Of a stretch of DNA of 51,466 nucleotides, positions 42,774 to 51,145 are shown piece by piece. This DNA is from an uncultured Pelagibacteraceae bacterium (GTDB lineage: Bacteria; Pseudomonadota; Alphaproteobacteria; Pelagibacterales; Pelagibacteraceae). Within the stretch, counting starts at the first letter, position 1, and each line of letters opens with the position of its first letter. The position numbers and the translations under genes were made by a program. The DNA is taken from positions 1 to 51,466 of the forward strand of contig CACFTX010000006.1 in assembly GCA_902569405.1 (NCBI GenBank). Direction: 5' to 3'. The notes under the pieces were generated by a model, which made no database searches, was not told where the DNA came from, and saw only the letters and a list, made by a program, of their open reading frames with translations.

Positions 42774-44431
42774 TAATTTTCTGTTAATATATCATTTTTC
42801 ATTTCATCTCCAAAATACTTTAAAATGTTGCTTATTGGCACAGGTATTGCACCGCACAACGCGCATAAACATCCTTCTTTCATTGTTTTTAGCAAATCAT
42901 TTAGTATTTTCATTGGGATTTTGTGTGATTTGTTTAAAGCTTGATCAAACATTTCTTTACCTCTGTAAGAACCTATTCTTCCTGGAAAACATTTGCCACA
43001 TGATTCTTCAGCAGTAAATTCAAATAAATGATGAATATACTCAATCATTTTGAAGCTCTTTGGAATACTTACAATACTTCCATGTCCAAGCATAAATCCA
43101 GCGTTTGTAAATTCTTGAAAATCTAAATTTAATTTTTCAGCTATTTCAATAGGAACTACTCCACCCAACGGGCCACCAATTTGAAGTGCTTTTACTGGCT
43201 CTTTAAATCCTCCTCCAATTTCATTTATTACTTTTTTCATTGGGGTACACATATCAATTTCGTAAATACCAGGTTTATTAAAAAAACTATCAAAACAAAC
43301 TAATTTAGTTCCTGCTGATTTTTTATTTCCTATGGAAGAAAATTTTTCTGAACCATGCACAAGTATACCTGTGACAGCAGCGAGAGTTTCGACGTTATTC
43401 ACAACCGTTGGTTTTTTATATAAACCTTCTGTGACAGGAAAAGGAGGTCTTACATCAACTTCTGCTCTTCTTCCTTCAATAGACGCAATTAAAGCTGTTT
43501 CTTCACCACAAATATATGCTCCTTGTCCAATACAAATATTTAAATCAAATGAAAAATTTTTTCCTAAAATATTTTTTCCTAAAAGTTTTGATTTTTTTAA
43601 AACATTTATTGAGCCATTAATCGATTCAATAGATTTAGGGTATTCGCCTCGAATATACAAAACACCTTCATTTCCTCCAATAACATAGCCACAAATGACC
43701 ATACCAAATAGAACCTTTAAAGGTTGATCTTCTAATAAATATCTATCTGAAAAAGCTCCTGAGTCTCCTTCGTCAGCATTACAAATTACATATTTTTTTT
43801 CAGATTTTTCTCTCCCACAAAAATCCCATTTCATTCCAGTAGGAAATCCTGCTCCGCCTCTTCCTGACAAGTTTGAGTCTGTAAGAGATTTAATTATTTC
43901 TTTTTTTTCAGTGTTTAAATATTTTTCTAATAATTTTTTGAATTGATCTATGCTTAAAATACTTTCATCCATTAAAAAACTTGTTGAAGCAAAGCTTTTA
44001 GAAGTAAATTTCTTTTGCTTAATATTTTCACCTTTTATGATTTGGTCGATTTTATTTATATCTTCACCAGCATAATTTTGACCGTTATAATGGAATGAAT
44101 TATTTTCATAGCAATGACCTAAACAAAACATATGTCCAACTTTTTCTTTTCCAAGTTTAGATTCTAGTTTTTTTTTTAAATTTTCTTGTGTTCCAGCACA
44201 CATGCAAGCGCTGCCATTACAAACAAATGCTTTTTTTTCTCTGTGAGCAGGTCTTAAAAATTCATAGAAACTTTCAGCTCCATGAATAGTTGATACTCCC
44301 ATATTATATTCATCAGCCAAGTCCTTAATGTCGTTATCTTTGTTAGATTTTAATGATCTTTCGGAGATTTTTTGAAATAAGTTATTTTTTAAACCTACTT
44401 TACCTGATAACTTGCTAATATTTTTTGACAT
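42773..44431 (-). CDS. fdsB: Formate dehydrogenase beta subunit (NuoE-NuoF fusion)
   Basis: A 552-residue subunit that passes electrons to NAD. The N-terminal NuoE/thioredoxin-like 2Fe-2S domain has Cys71, Cys76, Cys103 and Cys107. The NuoF part has the GRGGAGFPTGMKW NADH-binding motif, EGDSGAFSDRYLLEDQP and YICGEETALIASIEG for FMN, and a C-terminal 4Fe-4S site formed by ESCGKCFPGR and CLCALC. Fusion of both domains makes a separate gamma subunit partly redundant; no fdsG gene is seen. It lies between fdhD (15 bases upstream) and fdsA. Confidence 0.93.
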   Translation of the reverse strand: MSKNISKLSGKVGLKNNLFQKISERSLKSNKDNDIKDLADEYNMGVSTIHGAESFYEFLRPAHREKKAFVCNGSACMCAGTQENLKKKLESKLGKEKVGHMFCLGHCYENNSFHYNGQNYAGEDINKIDQIIKGENIKQKKFTSKSFASTSFLMDESILSIDQFKKLLEKYLNTEKKEIIKSLTDSNLSGRGGAGFPTGMKWDFCGREKSEKKYVICNADEGDSGAFSDRYLLEDQPLKVLFGMVICGYVIGGNEGVLYIRGEYPKSIESINGSINVLKKSKLLGKNILGKNFSFDLNICIGQGAYICGEETALIASIEGRRAEVDVRPPFPVTEGLYKKPTVVNNVETLAAVTGILVHGSEKFSSIGNKKSAGTKLVCFDSFFNKPGIYEIDMCTPMKKVINEIGGGFKEPVKALQIGGPLGGVVPIEIAEKLNLDFQEFTNAGFMLGHGSIVSIPKSFKMIEYIHHLFEFTAEESCGKCFPGRIGSYRGKEMFDQALNKSHKIPMKILNDLLKTMKEGCLCALCGAIPVPISNILKYFGDEMKNDILTEN

Positions 44432-44446
44432 TTTACCCTTTTATTT

Positions 44447-45289
44447 TTAGCTTTTTATTATAACTCTTTCTTTATTGCTATAAATATTAAAGCTATTGTT
44501 TTTGACAAAACCAAGCAGCGTCATGTCAAAACGTTTGGCTAAATCAATAGCAAGACTAGTAGGAGCACCCACGCCCGCCATAAGTCCAATATTTGACATT
44601 AATGCTTTTTGAACTAACTCGAAATTTAATCTGCCTGAACATGCTATAAATTGAGATCGGTTATCAATTAATTTTTTTTTATGTGTATAACCAATAAGTT
44701 TATCGAGAGCGTTATGCCTACCAACATCTTCCCTTGTTGCAATAATATCGCCCTTATCATTAATTAAAGAACTTGCGTGAATTCCGCCAGTTTTTGCAAA
44801 TTCAGACTGTTCATTAATTAAAAGTTCAGGTGAATTTAAAATAATTTTTTTTTCTATCTTTGGGTAAGATATGTCTAACTTATCATTTTTAATAACCTCA
44901 ACAGTGTCTAGAGAAGTTTTTCCACAAACACCGCATGACGAGTTAGTAAGGAAATTTCTTTTTAATTTCCCTATATCAATATTTTTATTATTATTAATGG
45001 TAGCTATAATTTTATTACGTATATTGTAATCTCCAACTTCATCTCCTTGTTTTTCAATTTTTTCTATATCAGAAAAATTTTCTACAATTCTTTCATTAAA
45101 AAGGAATCCTGCAATTAGATCTTCATCATTACCTGGAGTTCTCATTGTAATTGATAGATTTTCTAATTTCCAATTTCCATTGTTCTTAAATTTTAAATTC
45201 ATTTCTAGAGGCTCTTCTACCGAAACAGAATCTTTAAACTCCTCAGTATTGTTCTCTTTTAATTTTGTAACGTTATATTTAATGTCCAT
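44447..45289 (-). CDS. fdhD: Formate dehydrogenase sulfurtransferase FdhD
   Basis: A 280-residue cytoplasmic maturation protein that transfers sulfur from a cysteine desulfurase to the molybdenum cofactor of formate dehydrogenase. The sulfur-carrying cysteine pair is in SSCGVCGK (Cys119, Cys122). The later TGGIHASSLI, TREDVGRHNALDKLIG and SGRLNFELVQKA blocks are family signatures. It is immediately upstream of fdsB-fdsA and right after the HPP gene (no gap), so substrate and maturase are made together. Confidence 0.95.
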   Translation of the reverse strand: MDIKYNVTKLKENNTEEFKDSVSVEEPLEMNLKFKNNGNWKLENLSITMRTPGNDEDLIAGFLFNERIVENFSDIEKIEKQGDEVGDYNIRNKIIATINNNKNIDIGKLKRNFLTNSSCGVCGKTSLDTVEVIKNDKLDISYPKIEKKIILNSPELLINEQSEFAKTGGIHASSLINDKGDIIATREDVGRHNALDKLIGYTHKKKLIDNRSQFIACSGRLNFELVQKALMSNIGLMAGVGAPTSLAIDLAKRFDMTLLGFVKNNSFNIYSNKERVIIKS

Positions 45290-45754
45290 TTATAAAGGAT
45301 ATTTCTTTTTTAAAATAAGTCGATTTAAAATTATACCAAAAGCTAAAATTATTAATGACCCTAAAATTATTGGTGTTATTAAATATTCTAAAGAAACACT
45401 ACCCATTATCACAATTATTGGATTGCCTCCAGCAGGCGGGTGAGTCACATTTAATAATATCATCAAACCAACTCCTATTCCAACCGCAAATGGAATTGTG
45501 ATGTATATTGGTAGTGGAATTAAATTTAGAAAAACTATTCCTACAACTGAAGTTAATAAGTGACCAAAAAAAATATTTTTGGGTTGTGCAAATGGACTTT
45601 CGGGGTAGCCGTATAATAGGACCATTGAAGAACCAAATGATGCAATTAAAAAAATTCCATATTCAGTTTTATAAGTTAGTAAAGTTAAAGCACCGATAGT
45701 GATAATTGAAAATAATGTAGATATAATTGATTTCTTTAAATTTTTTTTATTCAT
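45290..45754 (-). CDS. HPP-family membrane protein
   Basis: A 154-residue membrane protein with four or five hydrophobic segments. It contains the signature NVTHPPAGGNP near residue 104 that gives the family its name. GSSMVLLYGYPESPFAQPKN near residue 40 is the second conserved block. Plant and cyanobacterial relatives have been linked to nitrite transport; bacterial roles are mostly unknown. It is embedded in the formate dehydrogenase operon between the IscU-like gene and fdhD, with no intergenic gap on either side. Movement of formate or another small anion would fit, but this is inference. Confidence 0.85.
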   Translation of the reverse strand: MNKKNLKKSIISTLFSIITIGALTLLTYKTEYGIFLIASFGSSMVLLYGYPESPFAQPKNIFFGHLLTSVVGIVFLNLIPLPIYITIPFAVGIGVGLMILLNVTHPPAGGNPIIVIMGSVSLEYLITPIILGSLIILAFGIILNRLILKKKYPL

Positions 45755-46153
45755 TTATAATTTTAATGCTTTTGAAAGTGTTTTAAAAGGAAGTATTAAA
45801 CATTCTTTTCTCGAAAGATTTTTTTTATCAAATAATTTGTTGAAGACAGACCATTCCTTTTGAAAAGTATTATTATTTTTTTCAAAAAAATATACAGCTA
45901 AATTAATTAGCTCTTTCATTTTTGTAACGGATTTATTTATAGATTTTCTTGATAATAAACTCACAGCAGCTTGACAGTAAATGCATGATTTACAACGGTA
46001 TCCAAAATCAACTATTTTTTCATTTTTTACCTTCAAGGAAATTTCCATTTCATCACCACATAATGGATTTTTTTGTTTTGATATATGTGTGTGGTTATTA
46101 ATTATTTTATGATTTTCAGTATTAGATGCAATTTTTAAAAGTTCTAAGTCCAT
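45755..46153 (-). CDS. IscU/NifU-like iron-sulfur scaffold protein
   Basis: A 132-residue protein with the three-cysteine pattern of IscU/SufU scaffolds: NPLCGDEMEI (Cys32), CKSCIYC (Cys53, 56, 59 region, matching the GxGCAxxxAS position of SufU) and RKECLILPFKTL (matching R-x-KC-x-LPW-x-TL). It would assemble or deliver Fe-S clusters. It is the first gene of the formate dehydrogenase operon, whose two subunits together need several clusters, so a dedicated scaffold is reasonable. The middle segment has extra cysteines relative to housekeeping IscU. Confidence 0.78.
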   Translation of the reverse strand: MDLELLKIASNTENHKIINNHTHISKQKNPLCGDEMEISLKVKNEKIVDFGYRCKSCIYCQAAVSLLSRKSINKSVTKMKELINLAVYFFEKNNNTFQKEWSVFNKLFDKKNLSRKECLILPFKTLSKALKL

Positions 46154-46196
46154 TATAATTCTTTAATTAAAATATTTATGTTTTATATTTTATAAT

Positions 46197-46817
46197 ATGA
46201 ATGATAACAATATTTTAGCAGTTATTCTAGCTGGAGGAAAATCTAAAAGATTTGGTGAAGATAAAAATCTAGTAAAACTTGGATCAAAAAGTTTAATAGA
46301 ACACACAATCAACAAAGTAAGAGAAAAATTTAAAAAAATTTTAATAATAGCTAACAAAGATATCAAAATTGAACAATCTAAAAATCTAACTATCATACCT
46401 GATTGCATTGAAGGAAATTTAGGCCCGCTTGTTGGAGTGTTAACAGCAATGAAGTGGACAAAAAACATAAAAGAGAATTACAAATGGATTGCAACTTTTC
46501 CTTCTGATACTCCATTTTTTGATATTTCAATAGTAGAACAATACAAAAAAAAAATAATTAGTAGTGACAGTGCTCTTTATTTTGTCAAATCTAATGAAAA
46601 AAGACATAATATATTTGGCTTATGGTCGACAGATTTATTAAATACTTTAGAGAATGATTTAATAAAAAATAATATTAGAAAAGTAGAGGACTGGGCAAAT
46701 AAAATTGGAGTAAAAACAATTAATATAGAATTTGATAAATTTGATCCTTTCTTAAATATAAACACTAAAGAGGATTTAAATAAAGCAGAAAAAATATTGA
46801 AAAATTATAAAAAATGA
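46197..46817 (+). CDS. mobA: Molybdenum cofactor guanylyltransferase MobA
   Basis: Cytoplasmic nucleotidyltransferase of 206 residues that attaches GMP to molybdopterin, giving the guanine dinucleotide form that formate dehydrogenases need. It has the N-terminal LAGGKSKRFGEDK signature (from residue 10), IIPDCIEGNLGPLVGVLTAM near residue 66, and the metal-binding Asp in FPSDTPFF. It starts 43 bases from the divergent formate dehydrogenase operon and overlaps moeA by four bases (ATGA). Confidence 0.92.
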   Translation: MNDNNILAVILAGGKSKRFGEDKNLVKLGSKSLIEHTINKVREKFKKILIIANKDIKIEQSKNLTIIPDCIEGNLGPLVGVLTAMKWTKNIKENYKWIATFPSDTPFFDISIVEQYKKKIISSDSALYFVKSNEKRHNIFGLWSTDLLNTLENDLIKNNIRKVEDWANKIGVKTINIEFDKFDPFLNINTKEDLNKAEKILKNYKK

Positions 46818-48070
46818 TTGGATATTTGAAAGCGAAAAAAATTTTAGAGAAAACAAGAATTAACATTGGTTTACAAAATGTAAGTTTTATAGATTCACTA
46901 AACAGAATTTCTGCGGAAAATATTTATTCGAAAGTTAATTACCCAGCGGGCAATAATACTGCATTTGATGGATATGCAATTAATTCGAAAGACACAATTT
47001 TTTTAAATAAGAAAAAAAGCAAACTTTTTAAAATAATTAAAACAATAGCAGCAGGCGATAATCCAAAAATTCGAAATGTAAAAAAATTTCAAACAGTTGA
47101 AGTTATGACAGGAGCGATAATTCCAAAACCTTTTGATACCGTTATACCAATTGAGCAAGCACAATTTTGTCCAAACAGTAAAATGAAAAAATATATTTTA
47201 ATTAACAAAAAAATTGGAAAAAATAATCATATAAGATTTAAAGGGTCTGATTTTAAAAAAAAAGAACTTATTATTCCAAAAGGTGAATTAATACAAGCTT
47301 CACATATTTTGGCTTTAAAAAGTTTAGGAGTAAAAAAAGTAAAAGTAATGTCAAAACCAAATATTTTGTTTTTTTCAACTGGAAATGAAATTTCTGAAAA
47401 AAACAAAATAAAAGATTGGCAAGTAAGAAATTCAAATAGTTATTATATTAAATCTTTGTCTAATAACTTTTTGTTTAACTTTATAGACGGAGGCATACTT
47501 AGAGATCAAGATCAAAATCTTTTTCACAAAATGTTAAAGAAAAGTTTAAACTCAAAAGCTGATATAGTTATAACTTCAGGTGCTGTTTCTGCTGGAAAGT
47601 TTGACTTTGTACCATCTGTTATTAAAAAATTTAAATTATCAAGCTTTTTTAAAGGCGTTTCTATAAGACCTGGAAAACCAATTTTGTTTGCGAAATTTAA
47701 AAATAAACAAAAATGCTTTTTTGGATTACCAGGAAATCCGATTTCATCGGCTGCTTGTTTTAGATTTTTTGTTTATCCTTATTTGTCAAATATACTTAAT
47801 ATAAAAGCAGAGAAATCATTTAGAGCCATTTTAAAAAAAGATTTTAAAAAGAAAAAAAATTTTACTAGATTTTTGAAAGCCAAATTAAGTTCAACTAAAA
47901 ATGGAACTTTGGAAGTGGAAATTTTGACGGGTCAAGAGTCTTTTAAAATTAAATCATTTATAAAATCAAATGTATGGGCAATTCTAAAATCAGGTAAATC
48001 TTTATTTAAAAAAGGTCAATTAATTGAATGTTTTAGTCCAATTTTTTCAAATAAAAATATTTTTAAATAA
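46814..48070 (+). CDS. moeA: Molybdopterin molybdenumtransferase MoeA
   Basis: The 418-residue enzyme inserts molybdate into (adenylated) molybdopterin. Domain landmarks run in the normal order: NTAFDGYAI near residue 48, VEVMTGAIIPKPFDTVIPIEQ near residue 95, the MoCF-binding block ITSGAVSAGKFDFVPSVI near residue 255, FFKGVSIRPGKPILFAK and GLPGNPISSAACF. Length is standard. Coupled to mobA by overlap and divergent from the formate dehydrogenase operon, so cofactor supply and enzyme are encoded back to back. Confidence 0.93.
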   Translation: MIGYLKAKKILEKTRINIGLQNVSFIDSLNRISAENIYSKVNYPAGNNTAFDGYAINSKDTIFLNKKKSKLFKIIKTIAAGDNPKIRNVKKFQTVEVMTGAIIPKPFDTVIPIEQAQFCPNSKMKKYILINKKIGKNNHIRFKGSDFKKKELIIPKGELIQASHILALKSLGVKKVKVMSKPNILFFSTGNEISEKNKIKDWQVRNSNSYYIKSLSNNFLFNFIDGGILRDQDQNLFHKMLKKSLNSKADIVITSGAVSAGKFDFVPSVIKKFKLSSFFKGVSIRPGKPILFAKFKNKQKCFFGLPGNPISSAACFRFFVYPYLSNILNIKAEKSFRAILKKDFKKKKNFTRFLKAKLSSTKNGTLEVEILTGQESFKIKSFIKSNVWAILKSGKSLFKKGQLIECFSPIFSNKNIFK

Positions 48071-48117
48071 ATATCATTTTTATTGTAGAAAACTTCATTA
48101 CAGATTAAAAGTTGCGG

Positions 48118-49023
48118 ATGCTCGAAATAAAAAATGAAAGAATTGCAATACCAGTAGTTCTCTTTGCAGGACTTTTATGGTCATTTGGACCTTTAATAGT
48201 TCGTTATATGGATCAACCAAATCTAGTTCCTTGGCAATATTTATTTACAAGAGGAATTGTAATTTTTCTTATTTTAAACATTTATTTATTTTTTGAAGAA
48301 GGTAAATATTTTTACAAAAATTATTTTAAAATTGGATTGTCCGGCATAATTGGCGGATGTGGACTTGGTATAGCCATGATAACTTTTATTTGGTCTATAA
48401 CAAATACCAGCGCTGCAATTACTCTTCTATGTTTAGCTGCAATGCCTTTTATAACAGCACTATTAGGCTTCTTGTTTCTTAAGGAAACAATTTCTTATAA
48501 CGTTTGGATTGCAATAATAGTGGCAGCTACCGGAATAGCAATTATGGCTTTAGGAAATACTCAAACAACCTCACTTTTAGGTTTAGTTTTTGGGTTAATT
48601 TCGGCTATAGGTTTTTCAGTTTTTTCTGTATCTTTAAGATGGAGAAAGGAAACACCTAAATTTACAACGGTTGCTATAGCTGGATTGTTTTGTGCAATAG
48701 TTTCTTCAGCAATATTATTAAATGATGAGGTAAGTTTTATTTCCTCAAGTTACAACGAAGGATTATTTGCAATACATGGAACAGTTGTTTGTTTGGGTTT
48801 AATTTTATATTCAATAGGCTCTAAAGCTATACCTGCAGCAGAATTAACTTTACTATCTTTAACCGAGATTATTGGAGGAATTTTTTGGGTGTGGCTTCCA
48901 TTATTTGGAATTAATGAAATACCATCGAATAATACTATTATTGGTGGTTTTTTAATATTTTTATCCATAAGTCATTATAGTTTGACAATAAAAACTAATA
49001 GAAGATTTATAGCTTTGAATTAA
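48118..49023 (+). CDS. DMT-superfamily (EamA) transporter (second copy)
   Basis: Membrane protein of 301 residues with about ten hydrophobic segments in two EamA repeats. The ATG at 48118 is preferred to the TTG six bases upstream. Landmarks are PVVLFAGLLWSFGPLIVRYM at the start, TSAAITLLCLAAMPFITALLGFLFLKETIS closing repeat one, and AAELTLLSLTEIIGGIFWVWL in repeat two. It lies four bases before the second amidinotransferase gene and is probably co-translated with it. It is not closely similar to the DMT protein at 13172-14122, so the two pairings look independent. Confidence 0.86.
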   Translation: MLEIKNERIAIPVVLFAGLLWSFGPLIVRYMDQPNLVPWQYLFTRGIVIFLILNIYLFFEEGKYFYKNYFKIGLSGIIGGCGLGIAMITFIWSITNTSAAITLLCLAAMPFITALLGFLFLKETISYNVWIAIIVAATGIAIMALGNTQTTSLLGLVFGLISAIGFSVFSVSLRWRKETPKFTTVAIAGLFCAIVSSAILLNDEVSFISSSYNEGLFAIHGTVVCLGLILYSIGSKAIPAAELTLLSLTEIIGGIFWVWLPLFGINEIPSNNTIIGGFLIFLSISHYSLTIKTNRRFIALN

Positions 49024-49027
49024 TTAT

Positions 49028-50143
49028 ATGAAAGATAAAAAAATTGTTGTTAATAGTTGGAATGAATGGGACCCCTTAAAACATGTAATTGTTGGAAGAG
49101 CAGATGGTTGTTGTATACCTTCGCCTGAGCCAGCATTAGATGCAAAAGTACCAGAAGATTCAGATATGAAAGGCAAATATGGTCCTCGAACAAAAGATAC
49201 TGTAGATAAAGCAAATCAATTGCTTAATGATTTTGTTAGTATTTTAGAAAAAAGAGGTGTTAAAGTTGATAGACCAGAGCCTTTAAATTTTAACCAAGAA
49301 ATTTCAACACCTGATTGGAAGGTTGAAAGCATGTTTGGATGCATGCCAGCTCGGGATGTTATTTTGACTGTTGGTAATGAAATCTTAGAAGCGACAATGA
49401 GTTATAGATGTAGGTGGTTTGAGTATTTAAATTATAGACCGCTTATTAAAAAATACTATGAGCAAGACCCAAATATGAAACATGAGTCAGCACCCAAACC
49501 AAGATTAACAGATCTTGACTATAGAAAAGATTATTTGTCTGAAAAAATTGGTATACAAAAAAGATTAGAATGGACAGATAAAAAATTTTTTGTAACGACA
49601 GAAGAAGAGCCTCTTTTTGATGCTGCAGATATTTTAAGATTTGGAAAAGATTTGGTAGTTCAACATGGATTTACGACTAATCTTAAAGGAATTGATTGGT
49701 TAAGCAGACACTATAAAAATCATAGAATTCATGCGGTTAATTTTCCAGGTGACCCTTATCCAATTCATATCGATGCTACATTTACGCCAATAAAACCAGG
49801 CTTAATTATTAACAATCCACAAAGAAAACTTCCAAAAGAACAAAAAAAACTTTTTGAAGATAATGATTGGAAAATTATTGATGCTGCACAACCAGCTCAT
49901 AATACTCCACCTCCATTATGTTATTCTTCAGTATGGCTATCTATGAATATTCTAGTGTTAGATCCAAAAACTGTTTGTGTAGAGAAAAGCGAAGTTTACC
50001 AAGCCGAACAATTAGACAAACTAGGCATGGAAGTTGTACCAGTTGATTTAAGAGATGCTTATGCTTTTGGCGGAGGACTTCACTGTTGTACTGCTGACGT
50101 ATATAGAGAAGGCAAATTAGAAGATTATTTTCCCAAACAATAA
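49028..50143 (+). CDS. Glycine amidinotransferase-like enzyme (copy 2)
   Basis: A 371-residue paralog of the enzyme at 14141-15250, very similar along its whole length. The catalytic Asp (LFDAADILRFG), His (HIDATF) and Cys (GGGLHC) are all present. Differences between copies cluster around residues 70-190 and near the active cysteine (GGGLHCCTADV here, GGSLHCSTTDV in copy 1), which may alter acceptor choice. It is downstream of a DMT transporter. The product may be guanidinoacetate or another guanidino compound. It ends one base before the convergent small gene. Confidence 0.9.
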   Translation: MKDKKIVVNSWNEWDPLKHVIVGRADGCCIPSPEPALDAKVPEDSDMKGKYGPRTKDTVDKANQLLNDFVSILEKRGVKVDRPEPLNFNQEISTPDWKVESMFGCMPARDVILTVGNEILEATMSYRCRWFEYLNYRPLIKKYYEQDPNMKHESAPKPRLTDLDYRKDYLSEKIGIQKRLEWTDKKFFVTTEEEPLFDAADILRFGKDLVVQHGFTTNLKGIDWLSRHYKNHRIHAVNFPGDPYPIHIDATFTPIKPGLIINNPQRKLPKEQKKLFEDNDWKIIDAAQPAHNTPPPLCYSSVWLSMNILVLDPKTVCVEKSEVYQAEQLDKLGMEVVPVDLRDAYAFGGGLHCCTADVYREGKLEDYFPKQ

Positions 50144-50371
50144 TTAACTTGGATTATTTTTTAAATACTCAATATAATTTATTACTTCTTCAAATTTTTC
50201 ATCTTCGATGTCTTTATAGCTTGCATTAAATTTACTTTTTATACAAATTGCAACATGAGCATAAGAGTTTCTTCCTTTTGGATGATTTGGATGATCTGGA
50301 AGTTGACCTTGTAAATAATCACCAGCTTCTTGCATCATTTTCCACAGTTTACTTGCATTCTCTTTGTTCAT
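50144..50371 (-). CDS. Hypothetical small soluble protein
   Basis: A 75-residue protein that I do not recognise. It is charged and soluble with no signal peptide or membrane segment. The middle has DHPNHPKGRNSYAHV, rich in His and Pro, and the last third looks like a helix (EEVINYIEYLKNN). It abuts the second amidinotransferase stop codon on the opposite strand. Its start region faces the promoter area of the small membrane protein gene at 50522. Likely a real gene because it fills its gap exactly and has unbiased soluble composition; function unknown. Confidence 0.65.
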   Translation of the reverse strand: MNKENASKLWKMMQEAGDYLQGQLPDHPNHPKGRNSYAHVAICIKSKFNASYKDIEDEKFEEVINYIEYLKNNPS

Positions 50372-50480
50372 TAAAAAAAGTTAATAAAATTAATTTGACC
50401 TAAAATGGACTTTAAAACATTGATTATAGTAGGTTATTAATGCTTTAAAAGCTCAAAAGTATGTTTAATGTTTAACTACT

Positions 50481-50495
50481 ACCGATTGATTCGGT
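50481..50495. promoter_or_regulatory. Small inverted repeat upstream of the first tiny membrane protein gene
   Basis: ACCGA and TCGGT flank five bases (TTGAT), 26 bases before the start codon at 50522. It is notable for GC content in an AT-rich leader and may be an operator or 5' hairpin. A good ribosome site (AAGGGAG, near 50510-50516) follows. No convincing -35/-10 pair was found. Confidence 0.35.
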
Positions 50496-50521
50496 AAATA
50501 ACTAAAAAGAAGGGAGCTAAA

Positions 50522-50737
50522 ATGAAAGTACTACAAGGATTATCAGGAACAATAGCAAGCTTAACAAATGTTGTTATTGGTTTACTTGGCCTAGGTATCG
50601 TTGTTTCTCTACTTGGTGGAAATGTACCATTTGTAGGTGGAGTAGCAGATAATATCGTTGGTCTAGTTCAAAGTTTAGGTGATGCTGGTATAGTTGGTTT
50701 AGTAGCTGCTATTGTCATTCTAAATTTATATAAATAA
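50522..50737 (+). CDS. Tiny membrane protein, tandem copy A
   Basis: A 71-residue, strongly hydrophobic protein. An amphipathic start is followed by a membrane segment (about residues 17-33), a GGNVPFVGGVADN turn, an amphipathic stretch ending QSLGDAGI, and a second membrane segment (about 56-70). It has a strong AAGGGAG ribosome site and its own terminator, suggesting an abundant product. It shares the pattern N-V-x-F-x-G-x4-N-x3-L-x2-SLG-x2-GI with the next gene. No family recognised; holin-like or membrane-stress roles are only guesses. Confidence 0.8.
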   Translation: MKVLQGLSGTIASLTNVVIGLLGLGIVVSLLGGNVPFVGGVADNIVGLVQSLGDAGIVGLVAAIVILNLYK

Positions 50738-50775
50738 GTATAGTTATAATTAGCACTCCCTCATAGGTAGCTAAT

Positions 50776-50817
50776 AAAAAAAATCCCTAACTGATGGGAA
50801 TAGTTAGGGATTTTTTT
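50776..50817 (+). terminator. Intrinsic terminator between the two tiny membrane protein genes
   Basis: Stem 50776-50792 pairs with 50802-50817; the core is TCCCTAACT / AGTTAGGGA, with A-run and T-run extending it to about 16 bp, and a 9-base loop. The T-run runs directly into the ribosome site (GAAAGGA, 50818-50824) of the next gene. The second gene therefore depends on read-through or its own promoter. Confidence 0.88.
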
Positions 50818-50830
50818 GAAAGGATGTTTA

Positions 50831-51067
50831 ATGAATAGTTGGATTTCTAAAATTTCAAGTTATTTAAATAAATTTCTTGAATTAGGAGTTCTTTTATTGG
50901 GTGTATCTGTAATTGCTGAGATATTATTTGGACCAAATGTTGCTTTTTTTGGCTCTCAGGTTACAAAAAACTTAATTAATTTACTTAATAGCCTAGGAGA
51001 ACAGGGTATTGCTGCATTAATAATTGTTTTTGCGGTGATATTTGTTTACAGGAAATATTTAAAATAA
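50831..51067 (+). CDS. Tiny membrane protein, tandem copy B
   Basis: A 78-residue protein from the ATG at 50831; the TTG at 50816 lies inside the terminator and is rejected. GAAAGGA at 50818-50824 is the ribosome site. It has a membrane segment at about residues 15-33 (LELGVLLLGVSVIAEILFG), the turn GPNVAFFGSQVTKN, an amphipathic NSLGEQGI segment and a second membrane segment ending in a basic tail (YRKYLK). The shared motif with copy A indicates an old tandem duplication. Function unknown. Confidence 0.75.
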   Translation: MNSWISKISSYLNKFLELGVLLLGVSVIAEILFGPNVAFFGSQVTKNLINLLNSLGEQGIAALIIVFAVIFVYRKYLK

Positions 51068-51145
51068 ATATAAAACTTTTTTTAGTAATTGTTTTTATTT
51101 TATTTGTGCTTATTTATTTTCAGGTTCGTGCTTGAGAATTCTTAA

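Noticed and set aside
48112..48117. TTG start for the second DMT transporter
   Set aside because: An ATG follows two codons later and no ribosome site favours the TTG; the difference is two residues.
50395..50430. TTGACC ... TATAGT as a promoter for the first tiny membrane protein gene
   Set aside because: The -35-like and -10-like boxes are 24 bases apart, too far for a sigma-70 promoter; no better pair was convincing.
50816..50830. TTG start for the second tiny membrane protein
   Set aside because: It lies inside the terminator stem and upstream of the GAAAGGA ribosome site that serves the ATG at 50831.
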